64,000 nt of DNA, taken from positions 186,001-250,000 of the forward strand of contig NZ_CP071407.1 in assembly GCF_022647325.1 (NCBI RefSeq), given 5' to 3'. Shown piece after piece: positions 44,225 to 53,493 of the stretch (positions are counted from its first letter, which is position 1; each line of letters opens with the position of its first letter). The stretch comes from Pantoea deleyi (lineage in GTDB: Bacteria; Pseudomonadota; Gammaproteobacteria; Enterobacterales; Enterobacteriaceae). The translations under genes were made by a program, and so were the position numbers. The notes under the pieces were generated by a model, which was not told the origin of the DNA, made no database searches, and was given only the letters and a program-made list of their open reading frames with translations.

Positions 44225-45172
44225 TCAGCGCACCTCATTGGAAAGTTGGAGTTGTTGCCAGCTGGGGTAGCGGCGGGGAGAGCTGCTTATCGCCTGGGAC
44301 GCCACATCGATGCCCCAGCGCAGCGCAGTATGGGAGGGCTGACCGTAGAGCAGCGCGGCGAGAAAGCCGGCATTGAAACTGTCACCGGCGCCGATGGTGT
44401 CGACCACCGTCACCGGCTGCGCGGCGGCATACTGCACCGAGGCGGCTGACCAGAGCCGTGCGCCCTCAGCGCCGCACTTGATCACGCAGCCGCCGCGACC
44501 GCTGAGCCGCGCGGCCAGCCAGGCTCCGCTTTCGTCCAGCCGCGCCGCACCCGTTAACCCCAGCGCTTCCACCTCGTTCAGGAGCAGCCAGTCGCACGCC
44601 GCCAGCCAGTGGCCGACGTGCAGGCGGACTTCATTGCTCCAGCCTGCGGGCGGCCAGCCGGTATCCACGGCCACGCAGAAGCCGCGCTGCTGCAGCGTCG
44701 CCAGCAGCGTCGGGTAGTGCTGATAGAGTTCAAGACAGAGAAACGTGCCGCACAGCAGCACGATGTCGCCCGGCACCGCCTGCACGGGCAGCTGTGCCAG
44801 CACATCCTCTGCGGTCAGCACGGTAATATGACCATAATTGCTGAGAAAGGATCGCTCGTTATCGGGATGGGTCACCCCGACCGTCAGTGAAGTTTCACAG
44901 GGGTAGCGCGGCCAGTGGGCGGCGCTGTGGGGAAAGTGGCTGGCAAGCCAGTGACTGAACCCGTCGTCGCCCTGATTCGCGATAGCCCTGTGAGGCACCT
45001 GCATCGCCTCCAGCGCCAGCGCGCAGTTTCCGGCGGAGCCACCGGGGCGTAACTCGCTGTGCTGCAGCATCACTTCCGTGCCGCGCTGCGGCCACTCGCC
45101 GAGCGTGCTCATGATTAAATCGACATTGATATTGCCCACCACATAGAGGGTGGATGCGGTAGTCCCGATCAT
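44225..45172 (-). CDS. PfkB-family carbohydrate kinase
   Basis: 315 residues. The N-terminus LYVVGNINVDLIMS and GGSAGNCALALEAM bind sugar, and the C-terminal VDTIGAGDSFNAGFLAALL carries the catalytic Asp of PfkB motif 2. It probably phosphorylates the sugar imported by the transporter of the same operon. The substrate could be a ketose, ribose-like or nucleoside sugar. Two bases separate it from the ATPase gene and two from the permease gene. Confidence 0.88.
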   Translation of the reverse strand: MIGTTASTLYVVGNINVDLIMSTLGEWPQRGTEVMLQHSELRPGGSAGNCALALEAMQVPHRAIANQGDDGFSHWLASHFPHSAAHWPRYPCETSLTVGVTHPDNERSFLSNYGHITVLTAEDVLAQLPVQAVPGDIVLLCGTFLCLELYQHYPTLLATLQQRGFCVAVDTGWPPAGWSNEVRLHVGHWLAACDWLLLNEVEALGLTGAARLDESGAWLAARLSGRGGCVIKCGAEGARLWSAASVQYAAAQPVTVVDTIGAGDSFNAGFLAALLYGQPSHTALRWGIDVASQAISSSPRRYPSWQQLQLSNEVR

Positions 45173-45174
45173 GA

Positions 45175-46014
45175 TTATCCCTTACTTCCGCCGCTGGTGA
45201 GACCGCTGACCAGCGTCTTTTGCAGCCAGATGGCGATGAACAGTGGCGGCACCGACGCCAGAATACCGATCGCCGCGATCAGCCCATCGTCGGTCGCGCG
45301 TCCGGCCGTAAAACCCGCGATGGCGACCGGCAGGGTCTGTGCCGAAATATTGCTGGTAAAGAGCAGCGCATAGAAAAACTCATCCCAGGCCAGCAGCCAG
45401 CCAAACAGGGCCGCCGCGCCCAGCACCGGTTTAGCCAGCGGCAGCGTGATGCGCAGCAGCACCTGCCAGAAACGCAGGCCATCCAGACGCGCAGCCTGTT
45501 CGATATCGCGCGGCAGCGCGTCGAACTGGTTTTTCAGCATCCAGGTCAGAAATGGCAGGATCAGCGAGCAGTAGACCATCACCAGGCCGGGGCGGGTATT
45601 GAGCAGCCCGAGCTGCTGCAGCAGAAAGTAGAGCGGCAGCACAAAGGCCACGGGCGGCACCATATAGATTGCCAGCGCACCGGACAGCCAGGCCTCGCGG
45701 CCGCTGTAGCGGGAGAAGCTGAACGCCGCCGGTATCGCCAGCAGCAGCGAAATCGCCGTGGCGACGGTGGCGACCAGCAGGCTGTTCCCCAGCGCGTGCA
45801 GAAAAATCGTGCCCGGCTGGTTCGGTGCCAGCGAAATCAGCCCCTGATATCGGCTGAAATCCCACTGACGCGGCAGCCACTCAAGCGGCACACGCGACAG
45901 GTCGCTGGCCGAGCTGACGCTCATCAGAAACAGCCAGCCCATCGGCGCCAGTATAGAGATCGCAACCAGCAGCGCGGCCCCGTAACGCAGCACCCGGCGC
46001 AGTTTAGTTTTCAT
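45175..46014 (-). CDS. Sugar ABC transporter permease (MalG type)
   Basis: 279 residues with six membrane helices and the EAA loop EQAARLDGLRFWQVLLRITLPLAKPV. The start MKTKLRRVL is behind GGAG and overlaps the end of the MalF-type gene. It ends GLTSGGSKG, as many MalG-type proteins do. Confidence 0.92.
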   Translation of the reverse strand: MKTKLRRVLRYGAALLVAISILAPMGWLFLMSVSSASDLSRVPLEWLPRQWDFSRYQGLISLAPNQPGTIFLHALGNSLLVATVATAISLLLAIPAAFSFSRYSGREAWLSGALAIYMVPPVAFVLPLYFLLQQLGLLNTRPGLVMVYCSLILPFLTWMLKNQFDALPRDIEQAARLDGLRFWQVLLRITLPLAKPVLGAAALFGWLLAWDEFFYALLFTSNISAQTLPVAIAGFTAGRATDDGLIAAIGILASVPPLFIAIWLQKTLVSGLTSGGSKG

Positions 46015-46918
46015 AGGCGGCACTCCGGCGGCGCTGATGCCACAACATCAGCAGATAGATCGTGATCAGCAGGGCGCACATCAGGGTCATCAGTATCGCG
46101 TAGGCGGCACCGCTGCCGGCGCGCAGGTAGCTGAACGACTCCTGATAGACGAAAAAACTCAGGGTTTTAGTGCTGTCGACCGGCCCGCCGCGCGTCATCA
46201 CATAGATGATGTCGAAAATCTTGAAGGCATCGATGGTGCGTAACACCAGCGCCACGCCCAGCGGCGCCACGATCGCCGGGAAGGTAATCGCCCGGAAACG
46301 ACGCCAGGCAGAGGCACCATCCAGCCTGGCGGCTTCAAACAGATCGTCCGGAATCGACTGCAGGGCCGCCAGCACTAGCAGGGTAACCAGCGGGTAGTTT
46401 TTCCAGATATCCGCGAACATCACCGCGTTCAGGGCGGCATCCGGCGATCCCAGCCAGCTGCGATAGCCATCAAGGATGCCGAGCTGCGTGAGCAGGGCGT
46501 TGATGCTGCCATAATCGGGATTGAAGTTGAGCCGCCACATCATCGCATTGACGATGGTCGGCAGCGCCCAGGGCAGGATCACCAGCACCCGCAGGACGTT
46601 GCGTCCGACAAATCTCTGGTTGAGCAGCAGGGCCACCAGCACGCCGATGACGCCTTCGATTGAGACGGAGACCACGGTGAAGTAGAGCGTGCGCCAGATC
46701 GACGCCCGGAAATCGGGATCGCCGAGCGCATAGAGATAGTTATCCAGCCCTGTCCAGACCGGCGCCTCACCGCTGCCGATCAGCGCAGCATCGGTAAAGC
46801 TCAGCCAGATAGTGCGCACCAGGGGCCAGGCGGTGAGCAGCAGCATCACCAGCAGCATGGGTGCCAGCAGCACCCATGCCTGACGCTGTTCGCGTTGACG
46901 CAGACTCAGCATCATCAC
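46004..46918 (-). CDS. Sugar ABC transporter permease (MalF type)
   Basis: 304 residues with six membrane helices (WVLLAPMLLVMLLLTAWPLVRTIWLSFTDA at the start, in pieces) and the EAA loop EAARLDGASAWRRFRAITFPAIVAPLG. Partner of the MalG-type permease. The first three codons are consecutive ATGs, so the exact start is uncertain by two residues. Confidence 0.92.
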   Translation of the reverse strand: MMMLSLRQREQRQAWVLLAPMLLVMLLLTAWPLVRTIWLSFTDAALIGSGEAPVWTGLDNYLYALGDPDFRASIWRTLYFTVVSVSIEGVIGVLVALLLNQRFVGRNVLRVLVILPWALPTIVNAMMWRLNFNPDYGSINALLTQLGILDGYRSWLGSPDAALNAVMFADIWKNYPLVTLLVLAALQSIPDDLFEAARLDGASAWRRFRAITFPAIVAPLGVALVLRTIDAFKIFDIIYVMTRGGPVDSTKTLSFFVYQESFSYLRAGSGAAYAILMTLMCALLITIYLLMLWHQRRRSAAYEN

Positions 46919-46921
46919 TCC

Positions 46922-48169
46922 TTAACGCAGCCGGGCGGCGCTTTTATCCACGGTCGCCATCGCATCCTGGGCCGGGATTTTCCCCAGTAATACCTGCTGC
47001 AACTGCTGCTGAAGCTGGTTCGAAAGACGGGAGTACTCAGCGGTTTCCGGACGTGACAGCATCACGTTCAGCGATTTATCCGCCGCCGCGATCAGGCTCT
47101 CCTGACCTTTTTTCACCGCCTCATCCTGATAAGAAGATTTCCAGATCGGCAGGCTCAGCTTCGCGTACTGATTCTGCACGGGCTGAGAGGTCATATACTG
47201 AATGTACTGCCAGGCCTGATCGGAATGGGTGCTGCCTTTGGCGATCCCCAGCCCCATCGAACCATTCACCGCCCCGACCTTGCCCGGCGCGTCACCCGGC
47301 GCAGGCATAATGCCCACATCGCCCGCGACTTTACTCTGCCTGGGATCGTTCGCCATGTTGTACATGTAGGTCCAGTTCAGTGCGAACGCCGCATCGCCGT
47401 TAGAGAACGATTTCCGGACATCCTCTTCCAGATATTCGCGCGAAGCCGGGTTGCTCAGCCCCTCATCGAGCGAGCTTTTCATCAGGTTCAGCGCCTTCAG
47501 GGAGGCCGGGCCGGAGAAGCTGAGCTTGCCATTCTGATAGAACTGCCCGCCGAAGCCGGACACCAGCGTGGTGTAGTCGCACACCAGCGCTTCGGCCTGC
47601 GACCAGCTCCAGACCAGCGGATAGGTGACGATCTGCTTCTGCTTGATGATTTTCGCGTCATCCAGAACCTGCTGCCAGGTCTGCGGCGGGGTAGTAATGC
47701 CCGCTTTCGCCAGCATCGCCTTGTTGTAATAAAGGTATTTGGTGTCCAGGATCCACGGCATGCCCAGGGTTTTGCCTTTATAGATCACCGTGTTCATTGC
47801 GCCCGGAAAGACGTTCTGTTTCTCCGCAGGCGTGATGCGGGCGCTGACATCCTGCAGCAGGTCGAAACGGGCAAACTCGGCCGGCCAGATGGCGTCAAAC
47901 AGCACCACATCATAGCCATTACCGCCTGCACCGCGCGCCGCCACAATTTTGTCGTGCAGCGCTTCATAAGGCACAAACTCAAGATTAACGCTGATATCGG
48001 GATGCTGCTGCTGGAAACTCTGCGTCATCGCGCGGATATCATTTTCGCTATAGGCCGCCTGGGTCATAAACAGGGCATTGATCTGGCTGGCCGCCGCCGC
48101 ACTGCCTGCGCTTAACAGCAGTAAGGCAGCAAAACCGGCTTTCAGTTGGGGGATGTAATGCTGTGACAT
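46922..48169 (-). CDS. Sugar ABC transporter substrate-binding protein
   Basis: 415 residues of the extracellular solute-binding family 1, with a signal peptide ending near GSAAAASQ. Blocks include FVPYEALHDKIVAARGAGGNGYDVV (in pieces), MPWILDTKYLYYNKAMLAKAG and the C-terminal AWQYIQYMTS. It delivers a sugar, perhaps an oligosaccharide or polyol, to the MalFG-type permeases. It is the first gene of the operon. The start was set at MSQHYIPQ behind GGAGA. Confidence 0.9.
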   Translation of the reverse strand: MSQHYIPQLKAGFAALLLLSAGSAAAASQINALFMTQAAYSENDIRAMTQSFQQQHPDISVNLEFVPYEALHDKIVAARGAGGNGYDVVLFDAIWPAEFARFDLLQDVSARITPAEKQNVFPGAMNTVIYKGKTLGMPWILDTKYLYYNKAMLAKAGITTPPQTWQQVLDDAKIIKQKQIVTYPLVWSWSQAEALVCDYTTLVSGFGGQFYQNGKLSFSGPASLKALNLMKSSLDEGLSNPASREYLEEDVRKSFSNGDAAFALNWTYMYNMANDPRQSKVAGDVGIMPAPGDAPGKVGAVNGSMGLGIAKGSTHSDQAWQYIQYMTSQPVQNQYAKLSLPIWKSSYQDEAVKKGQESLIAAADKSLNVMLSRPETAEYSRLSNQLQQQLQQVLLGKIPAQDAMATVDKSAARLR

Positions 48170-48205
48170 GCTCTTCTCCACTATGCAGCAACAAGCTGTC
48201 GGTTA

Positions 48206-48230
48206 ATTAAATCAATTTGATTGATTTAAT
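48206..48230. promoter_or_regulatory. Candidate ROK-repressor operator
   Basis: ATTAAATCA-N7-TGATTTAAT, a perfect 9-bp inverted repeat, lies 37 bases before the binding-protein start in the divergent region between sugar operon and regulator. AT-rich inverted repeats of this form are typical sites for ROK repressors such as Mlc, NagC and XylR. Confidence 0.65.
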
Positions 48231-48452
48231 CCGGGGCGTAAAACGGGCCACTTTGTGAAAGGGCCTGAGAGACAGAAGCAAACGGCGTGCCACTCATCTC
48301 GCGGATAGTGAACAACACCGTAACAACGCTGAAACACAGACTGCGCTTTTATGGCAAAATTGCCTATCGCAACGCGCCAGAATTGCGTACAGCATCAAAG
48401 ATATTGTTTGCCCGCAGGCCCCTGGCCCCCAATACTGTCAGGCGCCGCTGTA

Positions 48453-49634
48453 ATGGAAAACACCATGAAAACCTCGGGAACCAACCTTGAACATGCGCGG
48501 GCACACAACCGGCGTGTGGTAATCGAAGCCATCCGCCTGCACGGGGAGCTGACCCGTGCCGAACTGGCCCGCATGACCTCGCTGACGCCGCAGACCGTGT
48601 CGAATATCGTGGCCGAACTGGAGCAGGCCGGATTGCTGACCAGCCGCCAGCCGCGCCGCAGCGGACGGGGCCAGCCCTCGATTCCGGTCACGCTCAATCC
48701 CACCAGTGCCTGGTCCATCGGTATTCATCTTGATCATCAGACGCTGCTGCTGGTGCTAGTCGATCTCAGCGGCGAAGTCCACTTCCGCCGCCTTGTGATG
48801 GTGCAGAAGCCCCAGCCGGCTGCCACGCTGGCGTGCATTGCCGGCGTGCTGGCGGAGATGCGCCTTTTCCTGGGCACGAAGTGGCAGAAGGTGCTGGGCA
48901 TTGGCGTGGTGATGCCGGGGCCGTTTGGCGTGGAGGGCATCTCCTCGGTCGGGCCGACCACGCTGAACGGCTGGGAGCAGGTCGATATCGAGGCGGAACT
49001 GGCTGCCATCAGCGGTCTGCCGGTCACGCTGGAAAACGATGCCACGGTCGCCGCCATCGGCGAACGCTTTCACGGCTGCGCCCGTCACCTCAACTCCTTT
49101 ATCTATCTCTATATCGGCACCGGACTGGGCGCCGGGATCTTTACCGACGGTCATATCTACACCGGTCACGCCCACAACGCAGGAGAAATCGGCCATATCG
49201 TGGTGGCACCGGGCGGGCGGGCCTGTTACTGCGGTAATCAGGGGTGTCTGGAGCGCTATGTTTCGCTGCAGGCTGCCTATGAGTTCTGCGGCCTCGATCC
49301 GATGCGGGCGCTGCCGGAAGATCTCCTGCAGATCGACCCTGCGCGCTTCACCGCCTGGATTGAGAGCGTGACCACGCCGCTGCGCCAGGCGATCAATATT
49401 CTGGAGTCGGTGTTTGATGCTGAGGCGGTGATTATCGGCGGCATGATGCCTGCGCCGTTACTGGAACAGATGATTGAGCGGCTGCCACCTCTCTATCAGT
49501 CGGTACGCGGGCGTTATCTTCTGGATATGCGACTGAAGCGGGGCATGACCGGCAGCGACACGGCGGCGCTGGGTGCGGCCGCCTTGCCGATTTTCGATGA
49601 GTTTAACCCGCAGTTTCAGGTGCTGATGAAGTAG
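48453..49634 (+). CDS. ROK-family transcriptional regulator
   Basis: 393 residues. The N-terminal winged helix is RAELARMTSLTPQTVSNIVAELEQAGL, followed by a ROK sugar-kinase-like domain (LGIGVVMPGPFG; LYIGTGLGAGIFTDG) and the Zn motif GRACYCGNQGCLERYVS. It should repress the divergent sugar transporter/kinase operon and be released by the sugar or its phosphate. The start is uncertain: MENTMKTSG or the ATG four codons later. Upstream in-frame codons run through the promoter region and are not used. Confidence 0.88.
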   Translation: MENTMKTSGTNLEHARAHNRRVVIEAIRLHGELTRAELARMTSLTPQTVSNIVAELEQAGLLTSRQPRRSGRGQPSIPVTLNPTSAWSIGIHLDHQTLLLVLVDLSGEVHFRRLVMVQKPQPAATLACIAGVLAEMRLFLGTKWQKVLGIGVVMPGPFGVEGISSVGPTTLNGWEQVDIEAELAAISGLPVTLENDATVAAIGERFHGCARHLNSFIYLYIGTGLGAGIFTDGHIYTGHAHNAGEIGHIVVAPGGRACYCGNQGCLERYVSLQAAYEFCGLDPMRALPEDLLQIDPARFTAWIESVTTPLRQAINILESVFDAEAVIIGGMMPAPLLEQMIERLPPLYQSVRGRYLLDMRLKRGMTGSDTAALGAAALPIFDEFNPQFQVLMK

Positions 49635-49676
49635 GCGGGAAAACGGGCGCGGTTGCGGACAACAGCGCCCACGGGA

Positions 49677-50951
49677 TTAACCCGGGAAGATACCGCGATC
49701 TTTACGCGCCATCAGAATGCGCTCACAGGCCACGATGTAGGCCGCGGTGCGCAGCGAGCACGCTTTCTCCTTCGATTTCTCCCAGACGTGCACCATCGCT
49801 TCCGTCATGATCTTATCGGAGCGGCGGTTGATCTCCTCTTCGCTCCAGAAGAAGCTGGCCATATCCTGCACCCATTCGAAGTAACTCACGGTCACCCCGC
49901 CCGCGTTACAGACCACATCCGGCACCACGATGATGCCGCGTGTAGCCAGCATGTCATCCGCATCCGGATAGGTCGGGCCATTCGCGCCTTCCAGCACCAG
50001 CTTACAGCTCAGGATTTCTGCACGTTCACGGGTAATCTGCCCTTCCAGTGCGGCCGGGATCAGGATATCCATTTCGGTGGTCCAGAACGCCTCTTTCTCA
50101 ATGTCCTGCGCGCCAGGGAAACCGGCAATCTGCTTGTGAGCGATCTGCCATTCGGTCAGCGCTGCCATATTAATGCCATCGGCGTTGAACAGCGTGGCGG
50201 TGTGGTCCTGAATCACCACCACACGCGCACCGGCTTCATCAAACAGACGGGCCGCTTCGCTGCCGACGTTACCGAAGCCCTGCACGGCCACGCGGGCACC
50301 TTCGATCTCGATGCCTGCGCGGCGCGCCACTTCGCGTCCGGTGATGAATACGCCACGGCCGGTGGCTTTTTCACGCCCCAGTGAGCCGCCCAGGTGAATC
50401 GGTTTGCCGGTGACGACGCCCGTCACGGTGGTGCCGAGGTTCATGGAGTAAGTATCCATCATCCACGCCATCACTTTGCTGTTGGTGCCGACGTCCGGTG
50501 CCGGAATATCTTTCTGCGGCCCGATGATGATACCGATTTCGCTGGTGTAGCGGCGGGTCAGACGCTCCAGTTCGCTCTCGGAGAGTTTAAACGGATCGAC
50601 ACGGATGCCGCCCTTGGCACCGCCGTAAGGCAGGTTTACCGCCGCACATTTAATGGTCATCCAGGCGGAGAGCGCCATCACTTCATTAAGATCAACGTCC
50701 GGGTGATAGCGGATCCCCCCTTTACCGGGGCCGCGCGAAAGGTTGTGCTGAACGCGATAGCCTTCGAAGTGACGAATCGAGCCATCATCCATCTGCAGGG
50801 GAATATCGACAATCAACGCGCGTTTAGGATGACGCAAAGTATCTATCCAACGTGAAAGGTCGCCCAGATAGGGCGCAACCCGGTCGATTTGCTGCAGATA
50901 GGTGGACCAGGCAGATGTGCTGCTTTCAGACGCATAAGATAACTTATCCAT
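49677..50951 (-). CDS. Glutamate dehydrogenase (Glu/Leu/Phe/Val dehydrogenase family)
   Basis: 424 residues, the length of the hexameric NAD-type enzymes rather than the 447 of E. coli GdhA. Substrate-site segments are [30 protein letters not shown] with the catalytic Lys, and [10 protein letters not shown]. The Rossmann motif is [16 protein letters not shown]. It interconverts glutamate and 2-oxoglutarate plus ammonia. The type and the NtrC/sigma-54-like upstream sites suggest a role in nitrogen scavenging or glutamate catabolism rather than the usual NADPH-dependent assimilation. Confidence 0.93.
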   Translation of the reverse strand: MDKLSYASESSTSAWSTYLQQIDRVAPYLGDLSRWIDTLRHPKRALIVDIPLQMDDGSIRHFEGYRVQHNLSRGPGKGGIRYHPDVDLNEVMALSAWMTIKCAAVNLPYGGAKGGIRVDPFKLSESELERLTRRYTSEIGIIIGPQKDIPAPDVGTNSKVMAWMMDTYSMNLGTTVTGVVTGKPIHLGGSLGREKATGRGVFITGREVARRAGIEIEGARVAVQGFGNVGSEAARLFDEAGARVVVIQDHTATLFNADGINMAALTEWQIAHKQIAGFPGAQDIEKEAFWTTEMDILIPAALEGQITRERAEILSCKLVLEGANGPTYPDADDMLATRGIIVVPDVVCNAGGVTVSYFEWVQDMASFFWSEEEINRRSDKIMTEAMVHVWEKSKEKACSLRTAAYIVACERILMARKDRGIFPG

Positions 50952-51055
50952 AAAAAACCTTTCTTAATGAAGTTATTTATTGTGTGGAGCCGTGGATGGT
51001 AAGCGCATTGTAGGGCGCGGACATAATCTAACACTCCTGAAACAAATAAGATGTG

Positions 51056-51070
51056 GCATCCGACAGGCCA
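51056..51070 (-). promoter_or_regulatory. Candidate sigma-54 promoter of the glutamate dehydrogenase gene
   Basis: On the minus strand TGGC-CTG-TCGG-ATGC keeps the invariant GG and GC dinucleotides at the -24/-12 spacing. Three other positions differ from TGGCACG-N4-TTGC. It lies about 105 bases before the start codon. Confidence 0.4.
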
Positions 51071-51256
51071 GAAGGGCGCTATGCCTCTTTTTGGGGCGGC
51101 GTAAGTGAATAGATCGATGAATAAGCCTGCTCAGTCGCGAATAATGATGCGCCCGGAGTGCGTATTTGCTGCATAGAGGGGAAAATATCGCTATCTTTCA
51201 ATTCCTTGAAGGTGTTCAAAAAGTTAAATAATTGATCGCAACCATGTTGACTTTAC

Positions 51257-51273
51257 TGCACCAATTAGGTGCA
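51257..51273. promoter_or_regulatory. NtrC-type binding site
   Basis: TGCACC-AATTA-GGTGCA, a perfect palindrome with the NtrC core GCAC-N7-GTGC, about 190 bases upstream of the candidate sigma-54 promoter, a normal enhancer distance. Confidence 0.65.
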
Positions 51274-51292
51274 TGAATATAAGTAATCAACG

Positions 51293-51309
51293 CATTACAT
51301 AATGTAATG
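51293..51309. repeat. Perfect 17-bp palindrome CATTACAT-A-ATGTAATG
   Basis: 8-bp arms around one base, 20 bases from the NtrC-like site in the gap between yqjC and the dehydrogenase gene. It is a probable regulator-binding site of unknown identity. Confidence 0.5.
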
Positions 51310-51416
51310 GAAAGGGCAGGATTTGCGCAGGGGAATCAGTGAGTTAAACATGGCGCGGGCGAAAGGTGTCCGGAGCGCCACACGCGCAGGCCAGCCCGGC
51401 GGGCTGACCCGTTGTG

Positions 51417-51806
51417 TTACTGCCGCAGAGCCTGTTCGGCCTCGTCGAGTTCCTGGCGGGCTTCGGCCAGTTTCTCTTCCCGCTTCTGGATTTTGCTGGC
51501 GCTGCGTCCTTCCGCTTTTGCTTTTGCCAGCGCCTGTTCGCGCTCCCCGACCTTACGCTTTTTCTCCGCCACCTTTTCCTGACGCTGCTTCAGCAGGCCG
51601 CTCCCGGTGCAGTGCTGCTCCACTTCACGCAGCGCCTTTTCAAGGCCGGCAGCCTGCTGGCTGTTGTTGTGCTGCCGGGCAAAAGCGAGTTGTGTCTCGA
51701 TCGCCTGCTTTTTAGCGGCACAGCCGGTCAGGTCAGAAGCCGCATGCGCAGCGGTGAAGGTAAGGGGTAACAGGCAGAGGCCAAAGGCCAGTAATCTCTT
51801 TTTCAT
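51417..51806 (-). CDS. yqjC: DUF1090 periplasmic protein YqjC
   Basis: 129 residues. A signal peptide ends near AHAA. The mature part is a charged coiled coil (LLKQRQEKVAEKKRKVGERE; EKLAEARQELDEAEQALRQ) with two cysteines (LTGCAAKKQ and EQHCTGSG) probably bridged. It is characteristic of YqjC/DUF1090, a periplasmic protein of unknown function linked to acid or envelope stress in E. coli. Confidence 0.88.
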   Translation of the reverse strand: MKKRLLAFGLCLLPLTFTAAHAASDLTGCAAKKQAIETQLAFARQHNNSQQAAGLEKALREVEQHCTGSGLLKQRQEKVAEKKRKVGEREQALAKAKAEGRSASKIQKREEKLAEARQELDEAEQALRQ

Positions 51807-51922
51807 CAGCGTCTCGTCAATGAGTCAGGGTTGAGCCACCAGTATACGCAGCCACCTTAAGAGCGTCTTAACGGAAAAAAATATTGTCTGGCGGGAAAAA
51901 GCGGGACAGACGCTGCCTGCGA

Positions 51923-52693
51923 TCAGGCAGCGCTGGATGCGGAAGTGTGGGAAAACAGCAGATTGCGATCGGGGCCGGAAAGCATGATCGGATGCCCCGC
52001 CTGAGATTCCTGTTCGAAGTAGTCCTGCATCGCCTGACTGATGCCGGCACCACACCACATCACATGGTGCTCATGGTTCTGGATTTTCGTGGCAGGCTTA
52101 CCGCTTGCCCGGGCGTCAACCGCCACATCGAAGCCCATCGCCGTCAGACGAATCGCTTCCAGCCAGATCTCCGTTTTATCCAGCACGCTGACCGCTTCCA
52201 GAAACAGCGGAACGGCGGTGACGCTACGCGACGAGGCGCGCTTCACCCGGCCCGCCTGCTGCAGTACGGTCTGCTCGAAACGATCGAGGCGGCGCGCGGC
52301 GCCCTGACGCTGGTCCGCATGGAGCCAGCTGCTCAGCGGCCGCAGCAGATTGATGATGAAGTCATCGCCGCTGTAGTTGCTGGCCATATGGTGCATCTGA
52401 CGGGAGAGCGACAGCGGGGTGCCGAACTCCAGCTGCCAGAGCATGTCGCCTTTACGCGCCGCCCAGCCTTGTGTCTTCACCGTCGAGGCCGCCTGCTGAC
52501 TCTGCCGGATCTCCTCCAGCGTGGCGCCTGTAGCCGTTAAGTTGATCAGGGTGTGAATTTCGCGGAGGTGATCGTCACTCCAGCTTTCCGCATCCGCCTG
52601 TGCCGTCAGTAAACCCTGCTTCATCCAGCGTTTCAGGTTCGCGGGATGGGTGCCGGTAAACGCACAGATCGTATCAGTCGTATGAAATTGCAT
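51923..52693 (-). CDS. MerR-type regulator, MlrA-like
   Basis: 256 residues. The N-terminal MerR helix-turn-helix is TDTICAFTGTHPANLKRWMKQGLLT with LREIHTLINLTATGATLEEIR. The C-terminal 160 residues resemble the MlrA effector region (LRPLSSWLHADQRQ; WLEAIRLTAMGFDVAV; HVMWCGAG, corresponding to the LVWCGE block in MlrA). MlrA activates csgD and curli/cellulose genes in E. coli. This protein is diverged and might control another target. The gene is monocistronic. Confidence 0.72.
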   Translation of the reverse strand: MQFHTTDTICAFTGTHPANLKRWMKQGLLTAQADAESWSDDHLREIHTLINLTATGATLEEIRQSQQAASTVKTQGWAARKGDMLWQLEFGTPLSLSRQMHHMASNYSGDDFIINLLRPLSSWLHADQRQGAARRLDRFEQTVLQQAGRVKRASSRSVTAVPLFLEAVSVLDKTEIWLEAIRLTAMGFDVAVDARASGKPATKIQNHEHHVMWCGAGISQAMQDYFEQESQAGHPIMLSGPDRNLLFSHTSASSAA

Positions 52694-52895
52694 ATCGAAC
52701 CCTCTGTTGAGGGAATGGCCGCCGGGAAGGCCCCGGGGATGAACCTCTACTATGAACCTGATCAGGCTGAATTGACAGGGGCAGCACAGAGGAAAATCGC
52801 CGCGCAGCCGTTTGCAGAGGCGAGATCGGGTCTTATCCGGCCAGAGAAATCAGGCGGATCAAGAGGTTAAAACGCGCGCCCGCTGGTGACAAAAA

Positions 52896-52915
52896 GACTG
52901 TGTATATATTCAGTA
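52896..52915. promoter_or_regulatory. LexA-like box in the MlrA-like/lipoprotein intergenic region
   Basis: The sequence around CTGT-GTATATAT-TCAG matches the 20-bp SOS consensus at 17 positions, with one mismatch in the second half-site. It could control the lipoprotein gene 138 bases to the right or the regulator 200 bases to the left. The rest of this 360-base gap holds no gene I can support. Confidence 0.45.
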
Positions 52916-53052
52916 AAAAAACTTTACGTAAATTGTCACAACAGGCCCGCTTTTCAGGCACTTTTTAAGAGCATGCCGACTTCGGCCCCCTTACATCCGG
53001 CCGGGAACCCGCTAAAATAGTCGGTTCTGACAATCAGGAGAATGAGTGCCAA

Positions 53053-53448
53053 ATGCGTTATCGTTTTACTCTCGCCGTTGTAACGGTTGCCGCTGTACTG
53101 ACCGGCTGTGCGAAACATGCCCCTGCCGATGCAGCCGATGAATTTGCTGCTGGCCCGACGCAGATCGATGTCTCCCATATCAAAACCCGTGCAGATGATG
53201 GCTCCAGCGTATTCCTGACGGTAGATGGGAAAGAGGCCGGAAAACTGCCTAACGGGGAAAGCAAGCTGCTGCATGTGCCTGCGGGCAAGCATCAGGTGGG
53301 TGGCTATGTGGCCACGCTGTTTGGCCTGGGCAGAGTGACGATTGCCCCGATAGAAGTGACCACGTCACCGGAAGATGTCAAAAAAGTGGCTTATACGGTG
53401 ACGCGTAACAAAGCGGCCTTTGTTGAAAGCAAAGGCGAGCAGGGCTGA
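53053..53448 (+). CDS. Small lipoprotein of unknown function
   Basis: 131 residues. A signal peptide with lipobox AVLTGC (Cys about residue 18) gives a lipoprotein. The mature part contains a beta-rich region with SSVFLTVDGKEAGKLPNGE and LLHVPAGKHQVGG, a pattern seen in PEGA-like or DUF2846-like domains that bind cell-wall material. No family was firmly recognised. The gene is monocistronic, with an OMP-neutral residue (Lys) at position +2 after the Cys region, so outer-membrane sorting is likely. Confidence 0.75.
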   Translation: MRYRFTLAVVTVAAVLTGCAKHAPADAADEFAAGPTQIDVSHIKTRADDGSSVFLTVDGKEAGKLPNGESKLLHVPAGKHQVGGYVATLFGLGRVTIAPIEVTTSPEDVKKVAYTVTRNKAAFVESKGEQG

Positions 53449-53493
53449 TGGAACGCTGGCGGAGAGCCACGCTCTCCGCTGGACACGCAAGGG

